From assembly GCF_027322205.1 (NCBI RefSeq), contig NZ_DAHVHY010000019.1, positions 1-33,283 on the forward strand: DNA of 33,283 bases, given 5' to 3'. Shown in pieces: positions 14,117-22,022 of the stretch. Every line of letters starts with the position of its first letter. The stretch's first letter is position 1. The DNA is from Acidithiobacillus sp. (GTDB lineage Bacteria > Pseudomonadota > Gammaproteobacteria > Acidithiobacillales > Acidithiobacillaceae). The notes under the pieces are model-generated. The model saw only the letters and a list, made by a program, of their open reading frames with translations. It did not search any database and was not told where the DNA came from. A program made the position numbers and the translations under genes.

Positions 14117-15783
14117 GACCTTTCCGCCAGTTTTTTGCGCGCGGCGATCCGCAGCAGGGCGATCTTTTCGTGATTGTAGACTTCGTATCGTATCATGATG
14201 GTCTGCTGCCGATAGGCGGCGGGCACAGCGGCGCGAACGGCATGAACAGCGCTGGCCGGACAAACCAGATAAAGCGGCTCCGGGCCGAGGACTGCGGGTA
14301 ATTTCGTCAACGCCTGCAGATGACGGATGGGCATGTTGCCGCGTCCGGCATAGAACAGAAAATTCGGCTGAAACCACCGCCAGGAGGCGAGACGGTAGGG
14401 CTGTGGGCCTTGCAGAGCAGCAATCTGTTGCCCCATCGCCCGTGCGGGTTTCACGGTGTTAAAGGGCGGGGTGATAACGAAAACCAGCAGCGCCGCCAGC
14501 ACGACGCTGCCGGTGCCCAGCGTTACCCAGGCAAGGACCCAGCGCTGGCGCCAGAGCAGGGCCAGGGCGATACCCGCCGTCAGCATATAAGGCACACCGA
14601 TCTCCACCATGTCGGGCAAGTGCGGCACGCGCAAAGGCACCACCCAGGCGGCGAAGACGCTCAGCGCCAATCCAATGAGGAACAGCACCCCGAGGGAGAC
14701 CGCCATTCCCCAGCGCGCGGGCTGCGTGGCATTCACCCGGACTTTCTCAAAATAAGCGGCCAGCAGAATGAAGAGCGGCGGATAGGCTTCCCAGACATAA
14801 TTGGGAAGCTTGGTTGCGGACAGGGTAAAAAAGCCGATCCACGTCGCCGCCCAGACCAGCAGAAAAAGCGTCTTCGGCTGACTGCGTAAAAAGCGCTGGC
14901 GGGAAAGCCAGAGATTCCGAAAAGCCTGCGGCAAAAAAATCGACCAGGGCAGCATTCCGAGAAAGGTGCTGATCGGATAATACACCCAGGGGCCGCGGTG
15001 CCCCTGCATGCTGTCATCAAAGCGACCGATGTTCTGCTTGAAGATGAAGGCGCGATCCCAGGCCCAGTGGGTTTCGACGCCCACGGCCAGATACCAGGGC
15101 AGCATGATGACCAGAAAAAGCGGTATTCCCCAGTCCAGCCGACCTTCCCGCCAGAGAAAGGACAGCTCCCGGCGCAGCAGCAAAAACAGCACGATAATCA
15201 GGCCTGGCAGCAGGAATCCGATGGGGCCTTTATCCAGGGTGGCGAAGGCCATGGCGGCATAGGCGATGAGCAGTTCGCGGCTGCGGATATCCGGGAACAG
15301 GTATCCGCGCAGATAACTCAGCAGGGCAATGGTGACCGTCAGAATGAGGAGGGGGTCCGGTGTGGCGCCGCGGAAAATCACCGTGCTGTGCAGCGCCGTG
15401 GCCGTCAGCAGGCCGCCGATTAACGCAATATTTTCACCATACAGACGCCGCAAGGCCATAATCAGATAAAGGATCAGCAAGGCCCCGACGACGGCGGAAC
15501 CCATCCGTAAACCCCAGGAGTTCAAGCCCAGCACCTTGACGCCGGTCCACATGAGCCAGTAATTGAGTGCGGGTTTGTCGGGCATCAGCCGCGCATTGAA
15601 CGTCGGGACCACCAAATTGTGCTGGGCAATCTGGTCCTTCAGCGACTGGGCATAGATGGGCTCGTCAATGTTCCAAAGACTGGTATTGCCAACACCACAG
15701 CCGAAGAACAGCAGTGCCAGCAGAAAAACCGCGAATACCTTCAGTCCAAAGAATCGGCTGGCAGCACTATTCCGGGAGAACAT
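14113..15783 (-). CDS. GT39/ArnT-like membrane glycosyltransferase
   Basis: A 556-residue inner-membrane protein of the PMT/ArnT (GT39, PMT_2) class, which moves a sugar from a polyprenyl-phosphate carrier onto lipid A, protein or another acceptor in the periplasm. After a first helix comes the acidic catalytic loop NIDEPIYAQSLKDQI (about 38-52), equivalent to the DExxYA motif of ArnT, followed by a long series of hydrophobic helices and a soluble C-terminal domain from ~430. Length matches ArnT (~550). A good ribosome site (AGGAG, 7-base spacing) fixes the ATG at 15783. No arn aminoarabinose genes are nearby, so the sugar and the acceptor are open. Its stop codon overlaps the -35 box of the next operon. 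Confidence 0.85.
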   Translation of the reverse strand: MFSRNSAASRFFGLKVFAVFLLALLFFGCGVGNTSLWNIDEPIYAQSLKDQIAQHNLVVPTFNARLMPDKPALNYWLMWTGVKVLGLNSWGLRMGSAVVGALLILYLIMALRRLYGENIALIGGLLTATALHSTVIFRGATPDPLLILTVTIALLSYLRGYLFPDIRSRELLIAYAAMAFATLDKGPIGFLLPGLIIVLFLLLRRELSFLWREGRLDWGIPLFLVIMLPWYLAVGVETHWAWDRAFIFKQNIGRFDDSMQGHRGPWVYYPISTFLGMLPWSIFLPQAFRNLWLSRQRFLRSQPKTLFLLVWAATWIGFFTLSATKLPNYVWEAYPPLFILLAAYFEKVRVNATQPARWGMAVSLGVLFLIGLALSVFAAWVVPLRVPHLPDMVEIGVPYMLTAGIALALLWRQRWVLAWVTLGTGSVVLAALLVFVITPPFNTVKPARAMGQQIAALQGPQPYRLASWRWFQPNFLFYAGRGNMPIRHLQALTKLPAVLGPEPLYLVCPASAVHAVRAAVPAAYRQQTIMIRYEVYNHEKIALLRIAARKKLAERS

Positions 15784-15801
15784 GGTCAGCTCCTGGTGAG
15801 G

Positions 15802-16089
15802 TTACACTGGCTTCGTATAAATCGCTAAGCATCGCGATGCTTCATATTGTCGCGCTTCCCACAAGTCGTAGCCCACCTGCATGCGCAACCAGAACCCGGC
15901 ATCTATCCCCAGCGCTGTTTCAAGACGCAATGCCATATCAGCGCTTACACCAGAGCGCCCGTTCAAGGGCGCCGATAGTGTTTGCCTGGTTACGTTCAAG
16001 GCGTTAGCGGCATCCGTGACGCTCATACCTTCCGGCAGATACTCGCGTAGTACTTTGCCGGGATGCGCGGGATTGTGCATTTCGCTCAT
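15802..16089 (-). CDS. higA: HigA-family antitoxin (Xre-type HTH)
   Basis: A 95-residue HigA/VapI-type antitoxin. The N-terminal MHNPAHPGKVLREYL is the hallmark opening of HigA, followed by a helix-turn-helix (VTDAANALNVTRQTLSAPLN, about 24-43) and the family signature SADMALRLETALGIDAGFW. It would bind operator DNA and neutralise a RelE-like HigB ribonuclease. However, no intact higB precedes it: only the last codons of a toxin-like frame survive 10 bases upstream (16100-16132). The antitoxin reading frame itself looks intact, so it may persist as an orphan regulator or as protection against related toxins. Start at 16089 fits the family N-terminus. Confidence 0.9.
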   Translation of the reverse strand: MSEMHNPAHPGKVLREYLPEGMSVTDAANALNVTRQTLSAPLNGRSGVSADMALRLETALGIDAGFWLRMQVGYDLWEARQYEASRCLAIYTKPV

Positions 16090-16099
16090 GATATCATTC

Positions 16100-16135
16100 C
16101 TAGTGGTAATCCAGATAATCGACCAGCTCCGCCCT
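16100..16135 (-). pseudogene. higB: higB toxin remnant (3' end only)
   Basis: Read on the minus strand, the codons before the TAG at 16102-16100 give RAELVDYLDYH. The ending VDYLDYH-stop, about 10 bases before higA, is how HigB toxins of this family normally end. Farther upstream the same frame (PVQRSLN, then CYP and onward) shows no resemblance to the HigB core, and no start codon gives a ~90-residue toxin. The break coincides with the palindrome at 16132-16157, suggesting a deletion or rearrangement. Eleven codons is little evidence, so confidence is moderate. Confidence 0.5.
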
Positions 16136-16157
16136 GTTCAGCGACCGCTGAACAGGG
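16132..16157. repeat. 26-bp near-perfect palindrome
   Basis: The arm ccctgttcagcg (16132-16143) is followed by AC and the exact inverse cgctgaacaggg (16146-16157): 12 paired bases around a 2-base centre. There is no T-run on either side, so it is not a normal terminator. It lies exactly where higB homology ends. It could be a protein-binding site, a cruciform-forming sequence or the scar of a mobile element. Confidence 0.7.
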
Positions 16158-16214
16158 TAGCACACGAAGGCGGGGCTGTGTTGCGGCGATGTGCATGGAT
16201 CTTTACTTATGAAT

Positions 16215-16231
16215 TCAATTTCAGAAATTGA
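16215..16231. promoter_or_regulatory. Inverted repeat, candidate operator of the truncated antitoxin
   Basis: TCAATTT (16215-16221), spacer CAG, AAATTGA (16225-16231): seven paired bases, ending nine bases before the ATG of the DUF1778-type fragment. Ribbon-helix-helix antitoxins bind short palindromes in their own promoters, so this may be the former autoregulatory operator. Confidence 0.4.
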
Positions 16232-16239
16232 GGGTTACC

Positions 16240-16332
16240 ATGAGCAACCTGAACCCCTCGAAAACCGAACGAATTGATGTCCGCGCCAGCAGTTCCGCAG
16301 CGCCATATTCGGCTGGTTTACGGCAGACTTGA
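16240..16332 (+). pseudogene. Truncated DUF1778 (TacA-like) antitoxin fragment
   Basis: A 30-codon frame starting MSNLNPSKTERIDVRASSSA, which matches the N-terminal ribbon of DUF1778 antitoxins (KTERIDxRxS). After residue ~20 the similarity ends abruptly (APYSAGLRQT, then stop), where a full protein would continue for ~70 more residues. The GNAT toxin that normally follows is absent. The sequence is therefore read as the 5' stump of an antitoxin gene cut by a deletion. If translated, the peptide could still bind DNA weakly, but it lacks the helices that complete the ribbon-helix-helix. Confidence 0.5.
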
Positions 16333-16421
16333 CGCGCAAGCGCTTTCCAGAGTCCAATTCCAGCCTCATGGTACTGAAGCGACGGGGTGGCGGCGTATGG
16401 GCGGTTCTGATGGGTGACATC

Positions 16422-17888
16422 ATGAAATCTGCAGCGTCACCACAGGTGCATTTTCGCTGGCCGCAATGGGTGCCTTATACGCTCGTCTTAGGCGACATGA
16501 TGGCACTTTTGACGGCCTTTTATTTCGGCCGTCTTTCCCACGCCTTCTTTTACCATCTGAATCCCGGTTGGGTGTTGCTCCACTGGTGGGGAAACTTTGC
16601 GCAAATCAACCTGCTTGTTTTCTTTGTGCTGTCGACATTGGGCATTATGGCCTTTGCCTTTAAGGGGCATTACTCCCGGCGCAAGGCCTTCTGGGACGAG
16701 ATGGGTGAAATGCTGGGGGTGTTCATCCTCTTGCTGGCGTTGAATGCGGCCATCGCCTTTTCCGGTAAATGGCAACTGTCACGGCTATGGCTCTTTTCCA
16801 CCTGGGTGCTGGTCCTGGGACTCTTACCCGTGACGCGATGGCTGCTGCGCCGGACCTTGCAGCGCCTGGGTGCCTGGATGCGGCCGGTAGTAGTCATCGG
16901 TTGTGGGCAAAACGCCGCCGAGGCCATCCGCGCCCTGAACAGCGAGCCCATGCTGGGTTATTCCGTAGAACGGGTGCTGGTGCCGGGGGGGAGCAATCCG
17001 GCCGCCGGGCGCTTTCCCACCCATGCGTCCATAGAGCCCCTGGGAGAGGATCCTTTGGCTACCTTGGCCGCTTTGGGCAAACCCCATGTGGTGCTGGCGC
17101 TGGATATGGATCAGTGGGAGGCCCAGGAACGGCTGGTGCGCTCCCTGGGCCTCAGCTATCCCAACCTCACCATCGCTCCTCCCCTGCGCGGTCTGCCACT
17201 CTTCGGTCTGGAGGTGATGCACTTCTTCAGTCACGAGGTGCTGATGCTGCGGGTGCGGGACAACCTGGCCCAGCTTGGCCCGCGTATCACCAAGCGACTT
17301 TTCGATCTGATTGCCGCTTCGCTGCTCATCGTGTTCTTGTCGCCGCTGCTCCTTTACATCGCCTGGCGCATTCGCAGGGAGGATGGCGGGCGTGCATTGT
17401 ATGCTCAGGAACGTATCGGTCGTAACGGCAAGCTATTTGGTTGCTTCAAGTTCAGAAGCATGGTGATGGATGCGGACGATCGTCTGAAACAATATCTGCA
17501 CAGTCGCCCCGATTTGGCTGCGGAGTATGAAAGAAATTTCAAGCTCCGCAATGATCCCCGGGTGACCCGAATCGGGAAGTTTTTGCGGCGCGGCAGCCTG
17601 GATGAGTTGCCCCAGCTCTTCAATGTACTGCGTGGCGATATGAGCCTGGTGGGTCCCCGCCCTTTATTGGAGCGGGAGATTGACCGTTACGGCGCCAATA
17701 TTTGCCTTTATCATTTGGTTTATCCGGGTATTACCGGCTTATGGCAGGTCAGCGGGCGATCGGAGACCACCTTTGACGAACGCGCCTATCTCGACGCCTG
17801 GTATGTGAAGAATTGGACACTCTGGTACGACATCGTCATCCTGCTGCGCACCGTCAAGGTGGTTTTGCGGCGGGAAGGGGCTTATTGA
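16422..17888 (+). CDS. WbaP-like polyprenyl-phosphate sugar phosphotransferase
   Basis: A 488-residue enzyme of the WbaP/EpsE class that transfers a sugar-1-phosphate (often galactose or glucose) from a UDP-sugar to undecaprenyl phosphate, starting exopolysaccharide or O-antigen repeat units. It has an N-terminal group of four or five helices, a Rossmann-like middle domain (VVVIGCGQNAAEAIRAL) and the catalytic C-terminal bacterial sugar transferase domain: KRLFDLIAASLL, then KFRSMVMDADDRL, LRRGSLDELPQLFNVLRGD and SLVGPRPLL, and the final GITGLWQVSGRS. The start is uncertain: the frame is open from a TTG at 16329, with ATGs at 16368, 16410 and 16422; the last is chosen because it directly precedes the hydrophobic region. 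No other polysaccharide-assembly genes are seen beside it. Confidence 0.88.
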   Translation: MKSAASPQVHFRWPQWVPYTLVLGDMMALLTAFYFGRLSHAFFYHLNPGWVLLHWWGNFAQINLLVFFVLSTLGIMAFAFKGHYSRRKAFWDEMGEMLGVFILLLALNAAIAFSGKWQLSRLWLFSTWVLVLGLLPVTRWLLRRTLQRLGAWMRPVVVIGCGQNAAEAIRALNSEPMLGYSVERVLVPGGSNPAAGRFPTHASIEPLGEDPLATLAALGKPHVVLALDMDQWEAQERLVRSLGLSYPNLTIAPPLRGLPLFGLEVMHFFSHEVLMLRVRDNLAQLGPRITKRLFDLIAASLLIVFLSPLLLYIAWRIRREDGGRALYAQERIGRNGKLFGCFKFRSMVMDADDRLKQYLHSRPDLAAEYERNFKLRNDPRVTRIGKFLRRGSLDELPQLFNVLRGDMSLVGPRPLLEREIDRYGANICLYHLVYPGITGLWQVSGRSETTFDERAYLDAWYVKNWTLWYDIVILLRTVKVVLRREGAY

Positions 17889-17914
17889 AGACATCCCCGC
17901 TTGTGCGTACCGCA

Positions 17915-17944
17915 TTGCTATTATCTCCGGCTACAGGCTACAAT
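17915..17944 (+). promoter_or_regulatory. Candidate promoter of pal-cpoB-queE-queC
   Basis: TTGCTA (17915-17920), 18-base spacer, TACAAT (17939-17944). The -10 matches five of six consensus bases and the -35 four of six. It lies about 30 bases upstream of the pal ATG, after the end of the WbaP-like gene. Confidence 0.5.
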
Positions 17945-17972
17945 TCCGTAAATTTTTGCGGGGGTTGAAAAC

Positions 17973-18551
17973 ATGCGTGCTGATCTTCTGAAAGTGGTTG
18001 TTGCTGTAGCCGGGGCGCTGACGCTGGCGGGTTGTGCTCATAATGTGGGGAGCGGGGCACCCACTAGCGCCAGTGCGGTGGCTCCCGCTCACTCTGCGGC
18101 CACGGCCGGTTATGCCGGTGAAGGCATCAATGGCCAGAACCTTAATGCCAACGGCCCCATCGGCGGGGGCAGCAGTGGCCTGACTGCCGCTGAACTGGCC
18201 GCTTTGCCGCAGCATTTGCGGGTACATTTTGGCTTTAACAGTGACTCAATGGATGCACACGCCCAGCAGATTGCCACCCAGAATGCGCAGTTCATGGTCG
18301 CCCACTCCCATATCCGGGTCCGTCTGGAGGGGAATACCGATGATCGCGGTACCCAGGAGTACAATCTGGCCCTCGGCGAGAAGCGGGCCGAGACCGTGAA
18401 ACAGTTCCTGGAATCCCAGGGCGTCAGTGCGGCGCGGATCAGCACCGTCAGTTTTGGCAAGGACAATCCCTTGTGCACCACGAACGACTCTGCCTGCTGG
18501 GCAAAAAATCGCCGCGTGGACTTCGTTTACAGCGGTGGCTATAACGGCTGA
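17973..18551 (+). CDS. pal: Peptidoglycan-associated lipoprotein Pal
   Basis: A 192-residue outer-membrane lipoprotein of the Tol-Pal system. A lipoprotein signal peptide ends in the lipobox LAGC with the lipidated cysteine at residue 21. A flexible Ala/Gly/Ser-rich linker (22-70) leads to an OmpA-like peptidoglycan-binding domain: VHFGFNSDSMD, then VRLEGNTDDRGTQEYNLALG, EKRAETVKQFL and NRRVDFVY. The TDDRGTxEYN segment is the diaminopimelate-binding loop of Pal. It connects the outer membrane to the cell wall and is pulled by TolB/TolA during division. It heads a plus-strand operon with cpoB, while the tolQRAB genes lie on the other strand facing it. Confidence 0.95.
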   Translation: MRADLLKVVVAVAGALTLAGCAHNVGSGAPTSASAVAPAHSAATAGYAGEGINGQNLNANGPIGGGSSGLTAAELAALPQHLRVHFGFNSDSMDAHAQQIATQNAQFMVAHSHIRVRLEGNTDDRGTQEYNLALGEKRAETVKQFLESQGVSAARISTVSFGKDNPLCTTNDSACWAKNRRVDFVYSGGYNG

Positions 18552-18571
18552 ACGCCAAGGAGAGTGTGCTG

Positions 18572-19387
18572 ATGAAACGCTGGCATCTTTTTCCCGTCCT
18601 TTCCTTACTATGCCTGAGTCCTTTCGCTCAGGCCGAGTCAACCGGCGAGAAAGTGCTGCAGTTGCAACAGCAAATGGCGGTCATGCAGGGCGAGCTGAGC
18701 AGCCTGGTGGCGGTTCAGCAGGCCAACAAAGGCAGTCAGAGCGCACTGGCTGACTTGCTCGGACGCACCCAGCGTCTGGAACAGGAAGTCCGCGATCTGC
18801 GCGGCGAACTGGACACCAAAACCCATGCTCTGCAGACTCGGCAGCAGGCATTGGCCGCAAAACTGGCGGATCTGACTGCTGCTGCCACCGCCGTCACGGC
18901 CAGTGCCAGCAGCACGGCTATCACCGCCAGCAGTGCAGCGCTTATCAATCCCGCCGCAATCGTTGCCAGCGCCGCAAGCAATGCTTCGGCGCCCACAATC
19001 CAGAGCTTGGGGCAGACGGATTACCAGAAGGCTTTTGATTGGTTGCGTCAAGGCAAGTACGGCTCCGCCGTCACTGGTCTGCAAGGGTTTATTCAGAAAT
19101 ATCCGCAGAGCAGCCTGATACCCGACGCCTACTACTGGCTCGGACAAGCACAGTATGTGCTGGGCCAAAATGACGCGGCCCTGAAGAGTCTCTACACCGT
19201 GCAGACGCGTTTCTCCCAAAGCAGCAAGGCGCCGGAAGCCATGTTGCGGATGGCGGAAATCTATCAGGCCATCGGCCAGTCCGGCAAAGCCCGCGTCGTC
19301 CTCGACAGGATCATCAGGCAATATCCGAGCACGCCATCGGCACAGAAGGCCGAGGCGCAGTTGCAGGCATTGCCCGCCAAAAAGTGA
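18572..19387 (+). CDS. cpoB: Cell division coordinator CpoB (YbgF)
   Basis: A 271-residue periplasmic protein that links the Tol complex with septal peptidoglycan synthesis. A signal peptide (cleavage probably after AQA, ~22-24) is followed by a coiled coil (VLQLQQQMAVMQGELSSL onward), an Ala/Ser/Thr-rich linker (~90-145) and a C-terminal TPR domain with two to three repeats, e.g. YQKAFDWLRQGKYGSAV and PDAYYWLGQAQYVLGQN. Start chosen at the ATG at 18572, with AAGGAGA upstream; a GTG two codons earlier is less well placed. Its stop overlaps the queE start (TGATG). Confidence 0.93.
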   Translation: MKRWHLFPVLSLLCLSPFAQAESTGEKVLQLQQQMAVMQGELSSLVAVQQANKGSQSALADLLGRTQRLEQEVRDLRGELDTKTHALQTRQQALAAKLADLTAAATAVTASASSTAITASSAALINPAAIVASAASNASAPTIQSLGQTDYQKAFDWLRQGKYGSAVTGLQGFIQKYPQSSLIPDAYYWLGQAQYVLGQNDAALKSLYTVQTRFSQSSKAPEAMLRMAEIYQAIGQSGKARVVLDRIIRQYPSTPSAQKAEAQLQALPAKK

Positions 19388-20031
19388 TGGAGGGGCGGCT
19401 CCGCATCACGGAAATTTTCCACAGCCTGCAAGGGGAAACCCGCAGTGTCGGGCGCCCCGCGACTTTTGTGCGTCTCACGGGCTGCCCCTTGCGTTGCCAT
19501 TACTGCGATACGGCCTACGCGTTTCATGGCGGGGAATGGCAGCAAATTGCCGGGATTCTGGAAGCCGTTCGCGCTGGTGGTAATCGCTTGGTGGTGGTGA
19601 CGGGTGGCGAACCGCTGGCACAGGCCGATGTGCTACCGCTGCTGACGCAGCTTTGCGACGCGGGCTATGAAGTCTTTCTGGAAACCAGCGGCGCCCTTTC
19701 GCTGGCGGGGGTAGATGCCCGGGTGGTGAAGGTGCTCGACCTTAAAAGCCCAGACTCCGGGGAGTGCGAACGCAATCTCTGGCAAAATCTGCCCTTACTT
19801 AACCCGCAGGACCAGATTAAATTTGTGCTTTGCAGTCGCGCCGATTATGACTGGGCCAAAGATGTACTCGTGCGGGAAGCACTGGCGGAGCGCTGTGAAA
19901 TACTCTTTTCTCCCAGCCATGGGGCGCTTGCCTTGCGCGATCTCGCCGAATGGATACTCGCTGACCATCTGCCGGTACGCTTGCAGATTCAGTTGCACAA
20001 ACTGATCTGGGGCGACCTGCCCGGACACTGA
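19387..20031 (+). CDS. queE: 7-carboxy-7-deazaguanine synthase QueE
   Basis: A 214-residue radical SAM enzyme that converts carboxytetrahydropterin to 7-carboxy-7-deazaguanine, the ring-contraction step in queuosine synthesis. The cluster motif CxxxCxxC appears as CPLRCHYC (Cys33, 37, 40), with the substrate-loop [19 protein letters not shown] before it and the SAM-binding VVVTGGEPL after it. Length is typical for the short bacterial QueE type. The ATG overlaps the CpoB stop by one base, showing coupling. The next gene, queC, catalyses the following step. Confidence 0.95.
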   Translation: MEGRLRITEIFHSLQGETRSVGRPATFVRLTGCPLRCHYCDTAYAFHGGEWQQIAGILEAVRAGGNRLVVVTGGEPLAQADVLPLLTQLCDAGYEVFLETSGALSLAGVDARVVKVLDLKSPDSGECERNLWQNLPLLNPQDQIKFVLCSRADYDWAKDVLVREALAERCEILFSPSHGALALRDLAEWILADHLPVRLQIQLHKLIWGDLPGH

Positions 20032-20033
20032 CC

Positions 20034-20723
20034 ATGCCAATGCCTGCCATACCTGCCATCGTACTCCTCTCCGGCGGACTGGATTCTGCCACCGTGCTGG
20101 CGCTCATGCGCCGGGATGGCTTTGCGGTCCACGCCATCTCTTTTGATTATGGGCAACGCCATAAGGAAGAATTGCACTACGCGGGACTGCTGGCACAGGC
20201 CATGGGCGCCGCCAGCCATCGGGTGGTTCATATTGACCTGGCGGCCTTTGGTGGCTCCGCACTCACCGACCCGGAAATCAGCGTCCCCGAGACCGGACCG
20301 ACGCCGGGCATACCCATCACTTATGTACCGGCGCGCAACACCGTTTTTCTGGCGCTGGCGCTGGCGCTGGCAGAAGTGCTGCGAGCCAGAGATATTTTTC
20401 TGGGAGTGAACAGTCAGGATTACAGTGGTTATCCTGACTGTCGTCCTGAATTCGTACAGGCTTTTGAGGCACTGGCGCAGGTGGCCACCCGCCTCGGCGA
20501 CGAAGCCCGTGGACCGCGTATCCACGCCCCCCTGCAATTTCTCAACAAGAGCGAGATTATTCGTCTCGGCAGCAGTTTGGGTGTTGATTACGGAATGACC
20601 CGCTCCTGCTACCAGCTCGATGCCGAAGGCCGGTCCTGTGGCCGCTGTGACAGTTGCCGTCTGCGCCGGGAAGGCTTCCAAAAGGCAGGGATTGCCGATC
20701 CCACGCCTTATCAGGATTCCTGA
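20034..20723 (+). CDS. queC: 7-cyano-7-deazaguanine synthase QueC
   Basis: A 229-residue ATP-dependent enzyme that turns 7-carboxy-7-deazaguanine into preQ0. The PP-loop reads [10 protein letters not shown] near the N-terminus, followed by [11 protein letters not shown] and [17 protein letters not shown]. The C-terminal zinc site is intact with four cysteines: SCYQLD, then [15 protein letters not shown]. It begins two bases after the queE stop and ends the pal-cpoB-queE-queC operon, converging on tolB. QueD and QueF are not in the window. A run of GCTGGC hexamers around 20349-20370 encodes the Ala-Leu stretch. Confidence 0.95.
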   Translation: MPMPAIPAIVLLSGGLDSATVLALMRRDGFAVHAISFDYGQRHKEELHYAGLLAQAMGAASHRVVHIDLAAFGGSALTDPEISVPETGPTPGIPITYVPARNTVFLALALALAEVLRARDIFLGVNSQDYSGYPDCRPEFVQAFEALAQVATRLGDEARGPRIHAPLQFLNKSEIIRLGSSLGVDYGMTRSCYQLDAEGRSCGRCDSCRLRREGFQKAGIADPTPYQDS

Positions 20724-20742
20724 GTATCGGCCCCCCGTCACC

Positions 20743-20761
20743 GGTCCCTGTTAATGGGACC
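20743..20761. terminator. Small hairpin between convergent queC and tolB
   Basis: GGTCCC (20743-20748), loop TGTTAAT, GGGACC (20756-20761). The loop contains the tolB stop codon. Neither side has a T-run, so intrinsic termination is doubtful; it may just limit read-through or protect 3' ends. Confidence 0.3.
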
Positions 20762-22022
20762 AGGCCGGTTGGCTGTCCTCTCCTGCGTTGCTGTGCAGTA
20801 TGGCCATGGTCTTGCCGTCCAGGCTGACTTCGGCAAGGACCTTGTGCCTGCCGCGGTGGGTACCGTAGAGGATCATCTGGCCATTGCCGGCGAAGCTCGG
20901 ATGGTCGCAATTGCCCTGGGCATCCAGCACGCGAACGTCGCTGCCATCCGGCTTCATTACCGCGAGGGCATAGACGCCATCGGTGCGGTGGATGAAGGCA
21001 ATGGCATTGCCGGTAGGTGAATAGACCGGGCTGGCATTGTAGCCGCCGTCATAGCTCAGGCGATGCACGCCACCACCACTCGCGTTCATCTCATAGATTT
21101 GTGGTCCACCGGCGCGGTCGGAGACAAAGATGACCTGACTGCCGTCCGGCGACCAGGTCGGGGAAGTATTGATGGCGTCATCGTTGGTGAGCCTACGGCG
21201 CTGTCCGGTGCGCAGATTCGCCACGTAGAGTTCCGTATGACCACCGGAGGAACGGGCATATGCCAATTCTTCGCCATTGGGCGAAAAAGCCGGAGCACTG
21301 ACAATTTCGCCACCGGGAGCGATGGACTGACGCTGTCCGGTAGCCAGATCCTGAATATAGATGATGGCTCGGGAATCGGCATAGGTCACGTAGGCCAGGC
21401 GGTGATTATCCGGCGACCAGACTGGTGAAAACACCGGCATAACCCCGCGCACAATGGGGTGCGGATTCCAGCCATCGGATTCAGCCACCAGCAGTTCGTA
21501 GTTTTCGCCCGTCTGCCGGACATAGGCGATGCGACTGGCAAAGGGGCCGGGTTTGCCGGTAAAGGCCTTATAGATGACATCCGCGACGTGATGCGCGGTC
21601 ATGTGCAATTCAGCGGCGGAGCAGGTGAAACGTTTGGCGGTGAGTTCCTGCCCCGTGCTGACATTGTAGACGTAGACGTTGACCACATAGCCGCCGTTCA
21701 GCGGCTCCACAGAACCCACGGCAAGACCGGTGGCGCCTACCGTTGTCCAGTCGGCCGCCTTCACGCCGCTGGGAGCGCGGGGATCACCGGGGTAGCCCGC
21801 CGGGTCAATGACCCGGAACAAACCACTGTGGCGCAGGTCATTGCGGACCACATCGGCAACGGATGGCTGTCCGGCTATGCCTGGACCAAAGGAGGGAATG
21901 GCGATAGGCAGAGCCGAGGCCACATTCTTGGTGATTTCCACCGTGAGCGCTGCCTGGGCGGGAAGAACGAAGGCCCATGCCAGCAGAAAAATGGCCAGGG
22001 TCCAGAGGCGTTTATTAGCCAT
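20751..22022 (-). CDS. tolB: Tol-Pal translocation protein TolB
   Basis: A 423-residue periplasmic protein. A signal peptide (MANKRLWTLAIFLLAWAF, cleavage probably after AQA) is followed by an N-terminal domain (~25-160) that binds TolA and a six-bladed beta-propeller that binds Pal. Propeller repeats are clear: SPVWSPDNHRLAYVTY, SAPAFSPNGEELAYAR, TSPTWSPDGSQVIFVS and ASPVYSPTGNAIAFIH. Start MANKRL overlaps the tolA end by 8 bases. It is the last gene of the minus-strand tol operon and is convergent with queC. Confidence 0.96.
   Translation of the reverse strand: MANKRLWTLAIFLLAWAFVLPAQAALTVEITKNVASALPIAIPSFGPGIAGQPSVADVVRNDLRHSGLFRVIDPAGYPGDPRAPSGVKAADWTTVGATGLAVGSVEPLNGGYVVNVYVYNVSTGQELTAKRFTCSAAELHMTAHHVADVIYKAFTGKPGPFASRIAYVRQTGENYELLVAESDGWNPHPIVRGVMPVFSPVWSPDNHRLAYVTYADSRAIIYIQDLATGQRQSIAPGGEIVSAPAFSPNGEELAYARSSGGHTELYVANLRTGQRRRLTNDDAINTSPTWSPDGSQVIFVSDRAGGPQIYEMNASGGGVHRLSYDGGYNASPVYSPTGNAIAFIHRTDGVYALAVMKPDGSDVRVLDAQGNCDHPSFAGNGQMILYGTHRGRHKVLAEVSLDGKTMAILHSNAGEDSQPAWSH

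Larger units (their letters stand above)
16090..16421. other. 332-bp gene-poor stretch with toxin-antitoxin debris
   Basis: No complete gene is seen here. From left to right it holds the 3' remnant of higB, a 26-bp palindrome, a short inverted repeat, a truncated DUF1778-type antitoxin, and about 90 bases that may be non-coding leader or an N-terminal extension of the WbaP-like gene. Part of it (16195-16235) is clearly richer in A and T than the surrounding DNA. Confidence 0.6.

Noticed and set aside
16132-16157. LexA box or intrinsic terminator
   Set aside because: CTGT and ACAG are separated by 14 bases rather than 8, and there is no T-run on either strand.
16235-16423. Minus-strand 62-codon frame
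   Set aside because: It covers the DUF1778 stump antisense, has no family resemblance and no ribosome site.
17889-17972. preQ1 riboswitch for the queE/queC operon
   Set aside because: The short leader has no pseudoknot-forming C-rich and A-rich elements, and pal and cpoB come first in the operon.
20349-20370. Tandem repeat GCTGGC
   Set aside because: It encodes the Ala-Leu helix inside queC and shows no sign of a separate function.
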